The notes below the pieces were generated by a model. It saw only the letters and a list, made by a program, of their open reading frames with translations, made no database searches and had not been told where the DNA came from. This document shows, piece after piece, positions 11,218-21,719 of a stretch of 64,000 bases of DNA. Both the position numbers and the translations under genes were made by a program. Position 1 is the stretch's first letter. Each line of letters begins with the position of its first letter. This DNA is from Selaginella moellendorffii (lineage: Eukaryota > Streptophyta > Lycopodiopsida > Selaginellales > Selaginellaceae): assembly GCF_000143415.4 (NCBI RefSeq), contig NW_003314395.1, forward strand, positions 251,862 through 315,861, in the 5' to 3' direction.

Positions 11218-13733
11218 ATGAGTCGCGGCCGCGGAAGAGTGCTTCCGGCCCTCGCAATTGCGGTCTTGATCTTCACGACGTCGTGCTGGGGGAAATTTCT
11301 AGTGGAGAAGAATAGCATCAGCATTACCACGCCTGACAGCATCAAAGGTACATACGATAGTGCCATAGGGAATTTTGGCGTGCCGCAGTATGGGGGTAGT
11401 ATGGTCGGAAATGTAGTCTATCCAGAGAAGGGCGCCACGGCATGCCGGAATTTCTCGGAGTTTGGCATCACTTTCAAAGGCCTCAAGAGTGGAGGCCTTC
11501 CCACAGTTTTGCTCGTGGATAGAGGAGGTAAGCAAAATCGGTTCTTTTGTTTGGCTAGTGGATGAAGTTCATTTCCTTTTCTTCTTCCAGATTGCTACTT
11601 TGCATTGAAGGTATGGCACGCTCAGCTCGCGGGAGCTGCTGCGGTTCTTGTAGCGGACGACAAAACTGAGCCACTGATCACTATGGATTCTCCGGAGGAA
11701 GATAACGTTTCCGCGGAGTACGTCCAAAACATAACTATACCGTCTGCATTGGTGGAGAAATCGTTCGGGGACAAGCTCAAGGCAGCTCTCCAAGCGAAGG
11801 ACATGGTGAACATCAATCTCGACTGGCGAGAGTCATTGCCTCATCCAGACGACCGCGTGGAGTACGAGTTTTGGACGAACAGCAATGACGAGTGTGGACC
11901 GAAGTGTGAGGCGCAGCGGGAGTTTGTCAAGAACTTTAAAGGCGCCGCACAGATTCTCGAGCAGAAGGGATACACGCAGTTTACTCCTCACTACATCACA
12001 TGGTACTGCCCCGACGCGTTTATACTCAGCAAGCAGTGCAAGTCTCAGTGCATCAACCATGGCCGCTACTGTGCTCCTGATCCGGAACAAGACTTCAATC
12101 ATGGGTACGATGGAAAGGATGTGGTGGTCGAGAATTTGAGGCAGCTTTGCGTCCACAAGGTCGCCACTGAGATGAAGCGTTCGTGGGTGTGGTGGGACTA
12201 CGTGACCGACTTTCAGATCAGGTGTCCGATGAAGGATAAGAAGTATAACAAGGATTGTGCCGAGGAAGTCTTGAAGTCGTTGCGTAAGTTTTTTGCATAC
12301 ATTTTCCTTTTCGCGGCTCACTTACATGAGTTTCATTTCAGGCTTGCCGATTGATAAAGTGCAGAAATGCATGGGAAACCCTGAGGCTGATTCAGAGAAT
12401 ACAGTGTTGAAGGAAGAACAAGATGCGCAGGTAAGAGGCTTAAGTTTACGATTCGAGGATCCCTATTGAAATTTTTTACTCAGGTGGGACATGGTAGCCG
12501 CAGTGATGTTACAATGCTTCCTACATTGATCATCAATAATAGGCAGTATAGAGGGAAGCTAGACAAAGGAGCGGTGCTGAAAGCAGTGTGTGCTGGCTTT
12601 CAAGAGACTACTGAGCCGGCTGTCTGCCTAAGTGAAGGTATGGTGTTATTGTTGATTCGATGGTTAGCCTGAAAACTAATTTAACGAGCTACACAGGAAT
12701 GGAAACGAATGAGTGTTTGACGAACAATGGGGGGTGTTGGGAAAATAAAAAAACCAATGTCACTGCATGCAAGGTAGGTTCTGCTTCCAGCTCTATGGAC
12801 CACTGAATCGTCTCTGTTGTGGTTCAGGATACCTTCCGGGGCCGAGTTTGTGAGTGCCCCGTGGTGCAAGGTGTGCAGTTTGACGGAGATGGTTATAGCC
12901 ACTGCGAAGGTGCGTAGCTCAAACCGAGGGTCTAACTTAACTGACACTGATTTCGCTCGCAGCTGTTGGCTCTTTACGGTGCAAGATCGACAATGGCGGT
13001 TGCTGGCACGACACGCGAGATGGTGTGCGTCACTCGGCCTGTCAGGTGTTAGAATACTCTCTCCGACGAGAGAGTTTCCGTTTTTCTTGTCTGACCGCTT
13101 TGGCATCGTCTCGTTTCAGGAAACGCATACAAAAGGTTGCGAGTGCCCCGCCGGTTTCAGGGGCGACGGAGTGAACCAGTGCGAGGGTGAGACAAAGGCA
13201 TCTTGTCTTGCACTTCTTTGCCAGCGCTTTGGCCAACCTTCAAAGTACTAACGTGTTTGTTATATGCTTTTCTAGATGTCGATGAATGCAAGAGCAAGCT
13301 CGCCTGTCAGTGTAAGGAATGCCACTGCAAGAACACATGGGGGAGTTATGACTGCCAGTGCGACGGAAATCTCCTCTACATCAAAGAGCACGACACTTGC
13401 ATCAGTGAGTCAAATCCCTTCCCGAATTTCTCCTCCTTTGTTTTGGCTCATCCCTGTCCTCTTCCCAGGTAAAATAAGTGTTACGAGAGTAGGATGGTCA
13501 GCAACATTCTTTATTCTGGCGGGCTTGGCCGTTGTTGGAGCTGTTGGCTACGTTATTTACAAGTATAGAATCCGGGTACGTGATCTCTCTGGCATTCATT
13601 CCGGTTGGTATTGAGCTGTGTGGCTGCTGGTTGGCAGTCTTATATGGATTCGGAGATTAGAGCGATCATGGCGCAGTACATGCCTCTGGACAGCCAGAAC
13701 GAAGTCCACCGCCATCTCGAGGAGGAAGCGTAG
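11218..13733 (+). CDS. VSR: Vacuolar sorting receptor (BP-80/VSR family)
   Basis: Eleven exons join in frame (11218-11527, 11591-12283, 12342-12430, 12484-12637, 12697-12773, 12828-12909, 12963-13045, 13120-13186, 13276-13404, 13469-13575, 13638-13733), giving 628 residues, the family's normal length. VSRs are type I receptors that collect soluble vacuolar cargo in the late secretory pathway. In order: signal peptide ([18 protein letters not shown]); PA domain ([31 protein letters not shown], ~100-130); the VSR-specific cysteine-rich/thioredoxin-like region ([43 protein letters not shown]); three EGF modules, the last calcium-binding type (DVDECKSK...[10 protein letters not shown]); a transmembrane helix ([18 protein letters not shown]); and a short tail with YMPL, the tyrosine sorting signal, and acidic residues after it. 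No damage seen; very likely functional. A pyrimidine/GT-AG intron pattern like that of its neighbours fits a resident nuclear gene. Confidence 0.96.
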
Positions 13734-14748
13734 TGATTGATTGGGTGTAAGTCGATCGATCGTTCGTTCGTTTGTTGATGCGATTTCTCCGTGTGTAACT
13801 TTAGAGGCTGTCCCTTTGTTTTTTCCCAGAACACTTGCGCTGCATTGCAAACCTGGAGAGATCAGGCCCCGTCTCTTCGCTCGCTTTCTCCGTTTTGTAT
13901 TTCCACTTCGCTCTTGTAGGTAGGCATTGTACATAGTACCAGAATGAAAAAAAAAAAGAGAAAACTTTAGGAGTACGCAGAGCTGGATGGACAATCGACT
14001 GGAAAGATAAAATATAAAAACATTGTAAAGACCTTACAACTTTGTCGCTGTTAATTCTATAACGGAGTGGCTGGCTGGCTGGCTTGTACGCTTTCCCTGC
14101 CTCGAAAGAACACAGAAAACCATGAGAAGGATTACAAAAAGAGCTTTGACCGTGATTCTGTGACTCTGACTCCCTCACCGAGTAATCCAATTCGCAGTGA
14201 TCCAAATCGTTCGGATGGTCGTTTTCTTTTCTCTCATCTGTGCAGGCTTTAAGGATCCAGACAAAATTTGCTGCAGGCGGGGGGCCTCCGCGTGGTCCAT
14301 AGCTTTGTGTTTGCCACACCAACCCAAAGTAGAATATCTCCTGGGGAGAGAAAAGAAGAATTTATAGAGATCGATCGATCGATCCCCTTTTGCTTCCAAG
14401 CAATGTGTTCTTCCTTCTTTGCCTCCCTGTGCGAGCTGAGCTTGCTAGCTTTAATATAGATTTCACGATACCTTCTCCTGATTCGTCCCGAAAAACTATA
14501 GACTTTGCGCACCCATCCCCCTGCAATGATGGTGTGAGAGCTCTTAAAACCATAGCAACGAACCAAACTAGCGAGAAAGAAAAAGAATTCTTCTTCTCGA
14601 GAGAAGAAACAAGGAATGGTGGTCGCGGGACTTACTTGTCACGACGACAATGAGTTTAAATTCGAGCTCCTATCCTCCTGGAACAATCAATGGGCCGAGA
14701 AATCGTGAGAGGGGAAGCTCTAGAGAGAAATTCAATCGAGAAGGTCAC
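13734..14748. other. 3' flank of VSR and of the next minus-strand gene
   Basis: About 1 kb with no firm coding exon. The right half (~14,250-14,640) has intron-like and purine/pyrimidine-rich stretches and GATCGATCGATC runs. It probably holds the 3' UTR, possibly spliced, of the minus-strand gene at 14.7-15.2 kb. Short frames there show no family signature. Confidence 0.4.
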
Positions 14749-15201
14749 TCACTTTGAGATTCCAAATCGCTTCTTGAGCCACCGGATGACGCTGAATCCC
14801 TTGCTCTTGCCGGTAGCGGCCGGGCACGATTTAATCGGGGGCTTGAGCTCCACCACTGGCGTCGCCGCGCCGGTCGTGTTTGTGCTGGTCGACTTGGAGA
14901 GACTGTGATGATCCTTGAGCTCCAGCACGGGCGAGAAGATTTGCATGGCGGTGCCGGCGGTGCTGCCCACGCTGCCCACGCTGCGGCTGCGGCTGAGCTG
15001 CGCGGTGGCCTTGGCGTCGCCATGATCGATCGTCGCGGAGATCGCCGAAATCTGTCCCAGCGCCGCCGGGTGCTCCATCCCGGCCGGATCTTGATCTTGC
15101 TTCCGGAACATACCTTGATCCGTGAATGTCCAATTCTCCGCCCAGCTCATCCCCGACGATCCCTGCCGCCGGAACGAAATCCCTCTCGTCAGCGTTGCCA
15201 T
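14749..15201 (-). CDS. Small protein with FRRQGSSG motif (MASS-like)
   Basis: Single open exon of 150 residues starting MATLTRGISFRRQGSSGMSW. The SFRRQGSSG-x-x-W N-terminal box is, from memory, shared with a small family of plant MAP-kinase substrate proteins (Arabidopsis At1g15400/At1g80180 type). The rest is low-complexity: SRSRSVGSVGS, a Ser/Thr-Pro-rich middle, and a basic end (IRWLKKRFGISK). No membrane segment. The stop TGA overlaps a possible splice donor (AAA|GTGAGT), so a further 3' exon cannot be ruled out. Its ATG is 372 bp from the ATG of the HAD gene on the other strand. The family call rests on one motif and is tentative; any function would be regulatory. Confidence 0.6.
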   Translation of the reverse strand: MATLTRGISFRRQGSSGMSWAENWTFTDQGMFRKQDQDPAGMEHPAALGQISAISATIDHGDAKATAQLSRSRSVGSVGSTAGTAMQIFSPVLELKDHHSLSKSTSTNTTGAATPVVELKPPIKSCPAATGKSKGFSVIRWLKKRFGISK

Positions 15202-15573
15202 GGCAGCGAAATCTCTCGCGGGATCCCTGGATTCTACCGTTCTGCGCGATTTTCCAGAGAGATCCTTCGATCCCGCACGGCGCCACTACCTAGAATCTAT
15301 CTATGCGATCGTGACGCTAGAGATTTTCGCAAAGCATCGCCATCGCGTGCTCGTCTCCCCCGTCTTCTTCCTGTCGCAGCAAACCAAGAAAACCAAGAAC
15401 ACATCGCCCTGTTTAAAAACCCCGTACGGCTGAGATTCGTGGAGAATATCCCCAGTTTATAAGAACGGATGGGATTTGCCGCGAATATCCCCCACAACTG
15501 AGGGAATCTCCTTCCTTTTAGTGGGCATATAATTCCACCACTCATTCTCTTTTTTACGTGTAGGGTTTCTGCG

Positions 15574-17096
15574 ATGAGGTTTGTCGTTCTCTTCTTTTTA
15601 CTTTCGGACGATTGATCGATCGATTCTCTCGCCATTGCAGTGGAACAGCGCCAGCAGCAGCATCATCGGCCGCAAATGTGGGATCGCTGGATTTAAATCC
15701 TCCCTCGATGGAGCTCCAGCGGCGGATCAAGGAGGCGACCGATACCCCGCGAGAGAATCAAAAGGATTTTCGCCTGGAGCATCTCAAACAGCTGCCCTGG
15801 CCCGACGCGGCTTACATCCGAGAGGCGAGGAGAAGAGTCCTTGCCAAAGAAGGATTTATCATCGACATGGATGGAGTGATTTATCGTGGCGATCATTTGC
15901 TTCCAGGCGTCAATGAGGTAATGTTCTCCCCTCTTTTTCTCTGGTTGTTACTTCTCCTTTTAGTAGCTAGTTTCCTTTTGAAAATCTTCTACGTGTTTTT
16001 GTGCTCGAAGTCCACCTCGACGATATGTGCTAATGCCACCCGTCAATCCTCAATGCAGTTTGTAGCGTGGCTCAACGATCATGGAAAGCGTTTCGTCTTT
16101 CTTACGAATTCCAGTGACAAGACGCCAGACGAGCTACACAGAAAGCTCTCTCGTCTCGGCGTTGTTTCTCACGGATCTAATTTCTACACTTCAGCAATGG
16201 TAAGCAAGCCTTTTAGTTTCTACGTGTCCAGCTAAAACTCACAGTTTTCTTTTCAGGCAACAGCTGCCTTTCTTACAAGCCAAAAGCCGCAAGGCAGTGC
16301 TTACGTCATCGGAGATCCGGGTCTTCATCAGGTACGTGTAAAATCTGAATTTAAGATCGGAAAAAAGCTCAAGGGTGACTTGCAGGCGCTTTACGCTTGT
16401 GGATATGTTATGAACGATGTTAACCCGGACTATGTTGTGGTCGGCGAAACACGCAACTACAGGTAAGAAACGAAGCCATTGAAGTTCTTGCTTTTATGTA
16501 AGAGTGGAATTTACAGCTATGAGAAAATAGAACACGCCGTGCATTTGGTTCTAAATGGCGCTAAACTTATAGGAACGAACTGCGATAAAACGGATCCCAG
16601 CCCTGCTTATCCAGGAGAGGTAGAATGTTTGCTTGTGTATAACTAGGAACAAACGAAAGCTAACTTAAGTAACTTTCAGGTCATACCAGCTGCTGGTTCA
16701 TTGATAACTCCCATTGAGAAGGCCTCTGGCGTGAACGCTTATTTTGTTGGAAAGGTATAAAGTCCTAGAAAACATGGATTGGATGACTGAAACCTTTTTC
16801 TTACAGCCAAATCCACTGATGATGAGGAGCGCTCTATCAGTGCTCGAAACAAAAAGAGTAGAGACTGTAATTATCGGCGATAGGATGGATACCGATATTC
16901 TAGGCGGCCTTGAGGTAAGATCGACTTTATTCAGCGAAACACAGATTCTAAACGTTTTCCGTTTTTCTAGGCTGGGATTGATTCTGTGCTCGTTCTCAGC
17001 GGGGTGACATCGTTGCAAGACACGAGGCAATGGTCTTTCCTGCCGCGGTTCGTGCTGCGTGGTATTTTTGATTTAGTAGACAGCAGCGGGAGCTAA
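15574..17096 (+). CDS. HAD-superfamily subclass IIA (NagD-like) phosphatase
   Basis: Nine exons join in frame (15574-15578, 15641-15917, 16059-16199, 16257-16331, 16386-16462, 16517-16619, 16680-16754, 16807-16914, 16971-17096), giving 328 residues. All four HAD motifs are present: I, FIIDMDGVIYRGD (nucleophile Asp and the +2 Asp); II, VFLTNSSDKTP; III, the Lys of VGKPNPLMM; IV, VIIGDRMDTDILGG. The cap insertion between II and III (VIGDPGLHQAL, YVVVGETRNYSYEKIEHA) is the alpha/beta C2 cap of the IIA group, which holds NagD, p-nitrophenyl phosphatases and phosphoglycolate phosphatases. The substrate cannot be told from sequence. The start used puts only ATGAG in exon 1, spliced to a TGG acceptor side to read MSGTAPAAASSAAN. 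An ATG at 15612 inside the intron is the alternative. The N-terminus is short and Ala/Ser-rich, weakly plastid-like. Confidence 0.88.
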
Positions 17097-17222
17097 GTTA
17101 AGTTGGCAGTTGATCCGATCAACCGGATCTCAACCCGCCATTGTCATTCCTCGGCTTGCATTTTTGGAGCTCCAGCGCAACCTGTAACGTGCGAAGAACA
17201 GTATTGACAACAGCGATTCTTT

Positions 17223-17903
17223 TCATGGACGAAGATCCAGATATTTTCTACGTACCGTCATGTAGCCGGGATGGGTGCCAATGGCAGCGATCACCTGTCG
17301 AGCAGAACTTATTTGGAGAAAATTCCAAATAAAGAAGACTTTGACGCACCGTTTCAAACTTTTCACCTCGGACGTTCAAGCGGACGACTTGCATTCCTTT
17401 GCGAACGGTGACGCCTTGGTAGACCTCTTGATCCGCGTAGACAACCGCGCTCGTTGCAATCAGCTGGTCGCCGACTTCTACCAGGCCACTCTTCTCTGCG
17501 TTGCCTCCTGGTGAAACTTCGGCCACGAAAATGTTGCCCGCAGCGTCCTCCTCAAGGATCATGCCTGTTCGAAATGAAACATCAAAATAAGAAATGGAGG
17601 AGTGTTTGTTGCTTGTTCTTCTCCTTAGATATACAGACCCAAAGGTTTTCTTAGCTCCACTTTGACTCTGCTGCATCCGGGTGGAGGAGCATCTTCCGAG
17701 GAACTGCTGCTGCTGTTGCTGCTGATAATTTGTGGTTGATTCGTTGGAGATGTTCTAAGAATGAATTTCTTGTGCTTGGGCAGAAGAATGGTCTTTTCAC
17801 CTGCATAGAATTGGAAAGGATATGTATGCACACTACCTGGATTTCTAGCTAGGAGGATCCTTGTCGCACAGGAGCAGCAAGGCCATGGATTGACCAAGGC
17901 CAT
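17223..17903 (-). CDS. Plastid-like PDZ-domain protein
   Basis: Three exons join in frame (17903-17639, 17564-17350, 17294-17223), giving 183 residues. The N-terminus (MALVNPWPCCSCATRILLAR) lacks acidic residues and resembles a transit peptide. It is followed by a poly-Ser linker and one PDZ domain from ~80: KVELRKPLGMILEEDAAG, NIFVAEVSPGGNAEKSGL (carboxylate-binding loop and second strand), VEVGDQLIATSAVVY, GMQVVRLNVRGEKFETVIAA. PDZ domains of this plant type occur in thylakoid-associated proteins such as the MET1/ZKT group, but the TPR half of MET1 is not present. It is tail-to-tail with the HAD gene (127 bp). The first part, down to 17,486, is duplicated at 42.0 kb; the intact gene is here. 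Confidence 0.82.
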
Positions 17904-18003
17904 GCCTTTACCACACACCCCTGATTTAAATGAAATGGATATTCTTTAAATGGTAGAAAGCCGCGTGCCGGTCGATCCCTTAAAAACTCAACACTCTGCC
18001 TCT

Positions 18004-18244
18004 TGCGGCCCAGGGAAGAGATGGATGCGTTCGAGCAGCAGCTCCGCTGCGCGAGCCAAAGCCAGAGATTCCACTTCCCTTCGTCCGAGGGAGCTGTGTG
18101 GGAGGCAGATCAAGTTTTGGATTGCATAATAAAAAGGCGCTGCAGGATGAGATCCAGAAGCTCGAAGCCCATGAGCTGCTTCGATGGATCCGTGATCTAC
18201 GAGACCAGGCAAAGTTCCAGGACCAAGAGGTGATAAAGAATTAA
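18004..18244 (+). pseudogene. 3' fragment of a tandem paralogue of the seven-helix gene
   Basis: Reads PREEMDAFEQQL and FHFPSSEGAVWEAD, which parallel PKEEMDNFEQEL and IHFPSCEGAIWEA in the tail of the neighbouring seven-helix protein. It is followed, after what was probably the last intron (ends GCTGCAG), by DEIQKLEAHELLRWIRD-, ending at the TAA at 18,242-18,244. The membrane part is missing and the splice donor is not evident. It is most simply the tail of a former upstream tandem copy. Relative to the second block, a ~10-bp segment after CAGCAGCT is absent. Confidence 0.65.
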
Positions 18245-18316
18245 TAATCTCGGGTTGAGAAAGTCAAGAACGAGGGCTGGAAGAACAGATAGAGATCGAG
18301 CAAGTTTTCCTCGTCC

Positions 18317-19499
18317 ATGGCGTCTGGATGTTGCAACCAAGGGTGTTACATGAAAGTGGTGCCCAGTGATCCAGACACTCCCTACGACTTCACACTCCTG
18401 GCATTTGCTTTGGCCGCGACAATTCCATTCATCGTGGCGAATGGCGCGCTCTTCGCCCATCGCGGGCGCTCCTACTTTCGAGCGCAGGGAGGTGTGTATC
18501 TCATCTTAGGGAGTTCGCTAGCGGGCTTAGTCTGGATAGCAGCCCAGTTCGTCAACAATGACCACTTCAGCAGGATCGGGCCGCTCAGGAGCTGCTTGCT
18601 GTGGACGTTCTGGCTCCAGGGGACGGCTATTTGCCTGTGGTTCGTGCTCACTATTCTCCGGCTTGCTCGGATGTACGAGCTCAGCAAGAACATCGACAAC
18701 TGGTCGTGGAAATACTACGTTTTCGTCGCCCTGTGCCTGCTTCCCAACGTCATCCTGTCCACCGTTGCTAGCTTGAGTGACTTCCATGAACACGAGAGAA
18801 GGTACAGTTCATGGCTTGCGATGTTTCATCTCTTTCTCTCTCGGACTGATTGCTCTTGATGCCAGCGTTCGGTTGTGCAAGCTAAGCAAGAACTGGAAAA
18901 CCACCGTCTTCTCCGTGTATACTCCATACTGGCTGGTGCTCATCTTCGTCATCTATCAGCTGCGCAACCAGGAGGATCCACTGCTATCTACCGAGTACAG
19001 GGACACTGTGGACTACTTGGCTGTGACTATCGTCATTATCATGCTCTCCAGCATGGCGGATGTGACGATAACTAGCGATACTATCCCTGGCAGATGCGCC
19101 CTAACGTTTTCAACATGCTGCCTCGTGTTCTTTAACTTTTGGATACGCTTCGGGTGGCCGATTTATCTGTGTCTCTTCAGGCCCAAAGAGGAGATGGACA
19201 ACTTCGAGCAGGAGCTAACTTACGGTGGTGCCCAAGCTCTGGACATGGTTTACAGCCAAAGAATACACTTCCCTTCTTGTGAAGGTGCTATTTGGGAAGC
19301 TTTCTCGAAAGCTAGTGACGATCGGGACAGATACAAGGTAGAGCTTGCTTCTATCTTTTCTTCTTCTTGCTCTCTAGCTAATGCTACACTGAAACAGGAT
19401 GAAATACGGAAGCTGCAATTGCAGAAAGCGTTGCTGGAAGGGAAGATCCTAGAGTTACAAGTGCAGAAGAGAAAAGCACTTGGATCTGGTCACTCTTAA
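18317..19499 (+). CDS. Seven-transmembrane protein, distantly RGS1-like layout
   Basis: Three exons join in frame (18317-18801, 18866-19337, 19398-19499), giving 352 residues starting MASGCCNQGCYMKVVPSDPD. Seven hydrophobic segments are visible at about residues 25-48, 57-78, 92-116, 131-153, 175-195, 205-226 and 236-262. A cytosolic-looking tail with FRPKEEMDNFEQEL and IHFPSCEGAIWEAF ends in a charged amphipathic helix (DEIRKLQLQKALLEGKI), likely a short coiled coil. Topology and the spacing of aromatic residues in helices 3-4 recall the membrane half of plant RGS1 proteins, but no RGS box is present, so this is only a resemblance. Transport or receptor function is unknown. A frameshifted second copy lies at 42.8-44.0 kb. 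Confidence 0.72.
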
Positions 19500-19589
19500 A
19501 GTTATGCTATCTTAATTGACTTTTTTCTTTGTTTTTGATTCTTTATTTGACTTTCAGTCTAGATCTATCTTCATCATTATATATAGAGA

Positions 19590-19845
19590 TGTGAGGTCCA
19601 AATGTATGGTTATAATGTGGTATATTAATATTAATATAATGGGATTTTAGTAACTGTCAAATTGATTTCAATTTGGACCATTTCCTCTTATATATAACTT
19701 AGGGTTTTTGGGCTTCCTTTTCCATATTCCAAGCACTTACAACAAGAAATATTTAAATATCTAAAAATATCTAGGGTTTTTGGGTTAATTGATATACATA
19801 TTTTTTGTATTCCCTTTCTATATTCCAAACACTTATATTGGTGGA
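19590..19845 (+). repeat. Gyp-1 5' LTR with duplicated 3' part
   Basis: Starts TGTGAGGTCC; TATA box at ~19,688 (TTATATATAACTTAGGG). Compared with the LTRs at 6,489 and 40,279, the stretch from TAGGGTTTTTGG to ATATTCCAAGCACTTA occurs twice (~19,700-19,742 and ~19,778-19,840). The right limit is approximate. Confidence 0.65.
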
Positions 19846-20153
19846 GGTGAGGAGCACTTTTGATTGTCCTTGAAATTTAGGATTTTGGTTTACATCTAGC
19901 TTTTGCATTGTCTAGATCTAGCTTTTCCATTTCTTTTCTTTTGTTTTTCCCTTTCAAGATTTTGGTTTAGATTTAGCTTTTTGCATTGTCTAGATTTACC
20001 ATTTCCTTCTAGCTTTTTGTCATTTCTTTTCTTTTGCTCTTTCTTTTTTCGTTGATTTTCATGGTAGATTAGCAATCTCCTCCTTTGACTTTGGAGCAGT
20101 AGTTGGTCCAATTGTTTGATGCTATGTGCTTGCAATTGAACAACTAAACTCAA

Positions 20154-21400
20154 TTGATGGTGGCATTCACAACATGTGGTACAACTCCTTTTGCTCTTGG
20201 TGCCAATCCTCATGTTCTGCCGGAGTTCTTTCACGGGAATCCTGGGGATGATGTGTACCATTGGTTCGATCACTTCACGGTGATTGCCATATATCATTCT
20301 TGGGATGATGCTCGACGTTTGCGTGAGTTTCCCATGTGTCTCCAAGAGATGGCGTTGCAGTGGTACAATGGTTTGAGTGTAGCCACTCATGGGGATTGGA
20401 GTGTTCTCCTGGACGTCTTCAAATGCGACTTTGGACATGCCGACGATTGTGATGATGCCTTCTAACAATTGCATTATCTTCTGCAAGGGCCATTTGAGTT
20501 GGTGATGCAATTTAGAGTTTGTTTCCGAAGTCTTTTCCTTCGTGCAGAGCCCAATATGTCGGAGTGGATCAAGCTAGGAATGTTGTGGCCAACACTTCGT
20601 CAAGATTTTATCAAACTTGTGCATGCACTTGCTCTTGCCACCTTTGACAATGCTCTTTACTTGGCACAATGTTATGAAACGTCGCCTCTTCCACTTCTCG
20701 TTACACGTATTTCACCTCCACTTCCTATGAGTGATGGTCCTATTCCAATAGAGGTTGATGTTGCTGCTGCTCGAGTCCAAGGACAAGGGCAAGGATGTGG
20801 TCGTGGCTGTGACGTTCGTTGCTGGGCGTGTGATGAAGTTGGTCATACTTATTGGCGTTGTTGGCGTTTTCCGAATTGGCGACCTCCATTTCCTTGGTGG
20901 AGACCTTGGCGTCAGCAAGCAGTGGAAGGTTTGAACACCGCGGTGCATCTAGGAAATGAGGAGTCGCGCGAGTAATGGAGGAACCTTGCGCGAATAAGTT
21001 AGTGACCCCTCCATCTTTCTTTCGGGAGTATCATCAAGGGGTTCACTTAGCACCGATTCATCCAATGTTTACTTTCCAAGTTTGTTTTCATAACACAAGG
21101 TCTCCTATTATTCTCTCCGTATTGGTTGATACAGGTTCAAGTTTATCTTCTATTGTTTGACCTATTGCCACACGTTGTTGTCTACACTTGCTTCATGCGG
21201 CAGAACAAGTTTTCATTCTTTATGGCAACAGCTGTATACATGCATATGCACATGATGAGGCAGACCTAGTTGTGCGTGTGGGCAATTTTGAGCTTGAGTT
21301 GTAGTCGTTGCGGATGGTGCCAAGTCAAGTTTTTGACCTCATTCTTGGTATGGATTGGTTGCAACGCAATCATGCCAAATGTGACTTTGAGGCTTCTCCC
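20154..21400 (+). pseudogene. Gyp-1 gag and protease remnant (block 1)
   Basis: The gag part has HWFDHFTVIAIYHSWDDARR and ALQWYNGLS, typical of the capsid region, an in-frame TAA at 20,463, and a zinc knuckle CWACDEVGHTYWRC (CX2CX4HX4C, ~20,821-20,862). Then come a separate frame with the retropepsin active-site triad in VLVDTGSSLSSIV (~21,120-21,158) and the flap/C-terminal box FDLILGMDWLQRNHAKCDF (~21,334-21,390). Two in-frame stops lie inside the protease. Confidence 0.85.
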
Positions 21401-21719
21401 CCTTATTTCATACTTACTTATATTTCATCCATTCCTCTCACTTCCGTACCTCTTCATCCCTTTACTTTTACCTCTGCTTCCATTACTTTTGTTCCCACAC
21501 TATTTCCTCATGTGTTTCCATCTTGTTCTGCTCTTTCCTTTTCCGATCCCTCCAATGATCTTTGTGTTGCAGCGGTTGACCAGCTCATGATCTCTTTGAA
21601 TTTGATTTATCATCTGGGGCCAAGATTGCCATACATCATCCGATTCCAACTAGGGATGCTCGTCCAATCAAGGTTCTTGTTCGTTGTCGATCACCCAAGG
21701 AGATCAAAATTTTACGTGC

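Noticed and set aside
14249-14566. Minus-strand frames 3' of the FRRQGSSG gene as extra exons
   Set aside because: No conserved motif, and joining them in phase was not convincing. Treated as probable 3' untranslated DNA.
18527-18793. Minus-strand 88-codon frame (repeated at 42,942-43,268)
   Set aside because: Antisense of the seven-helix exon. High GC content keeps several frames open.
18317-19499. Calling the seven-helix protein a plant RGS1
   Set aside because: Topology is similar but no RGS box could be found in the tail. The resemblance is noted only in the description.
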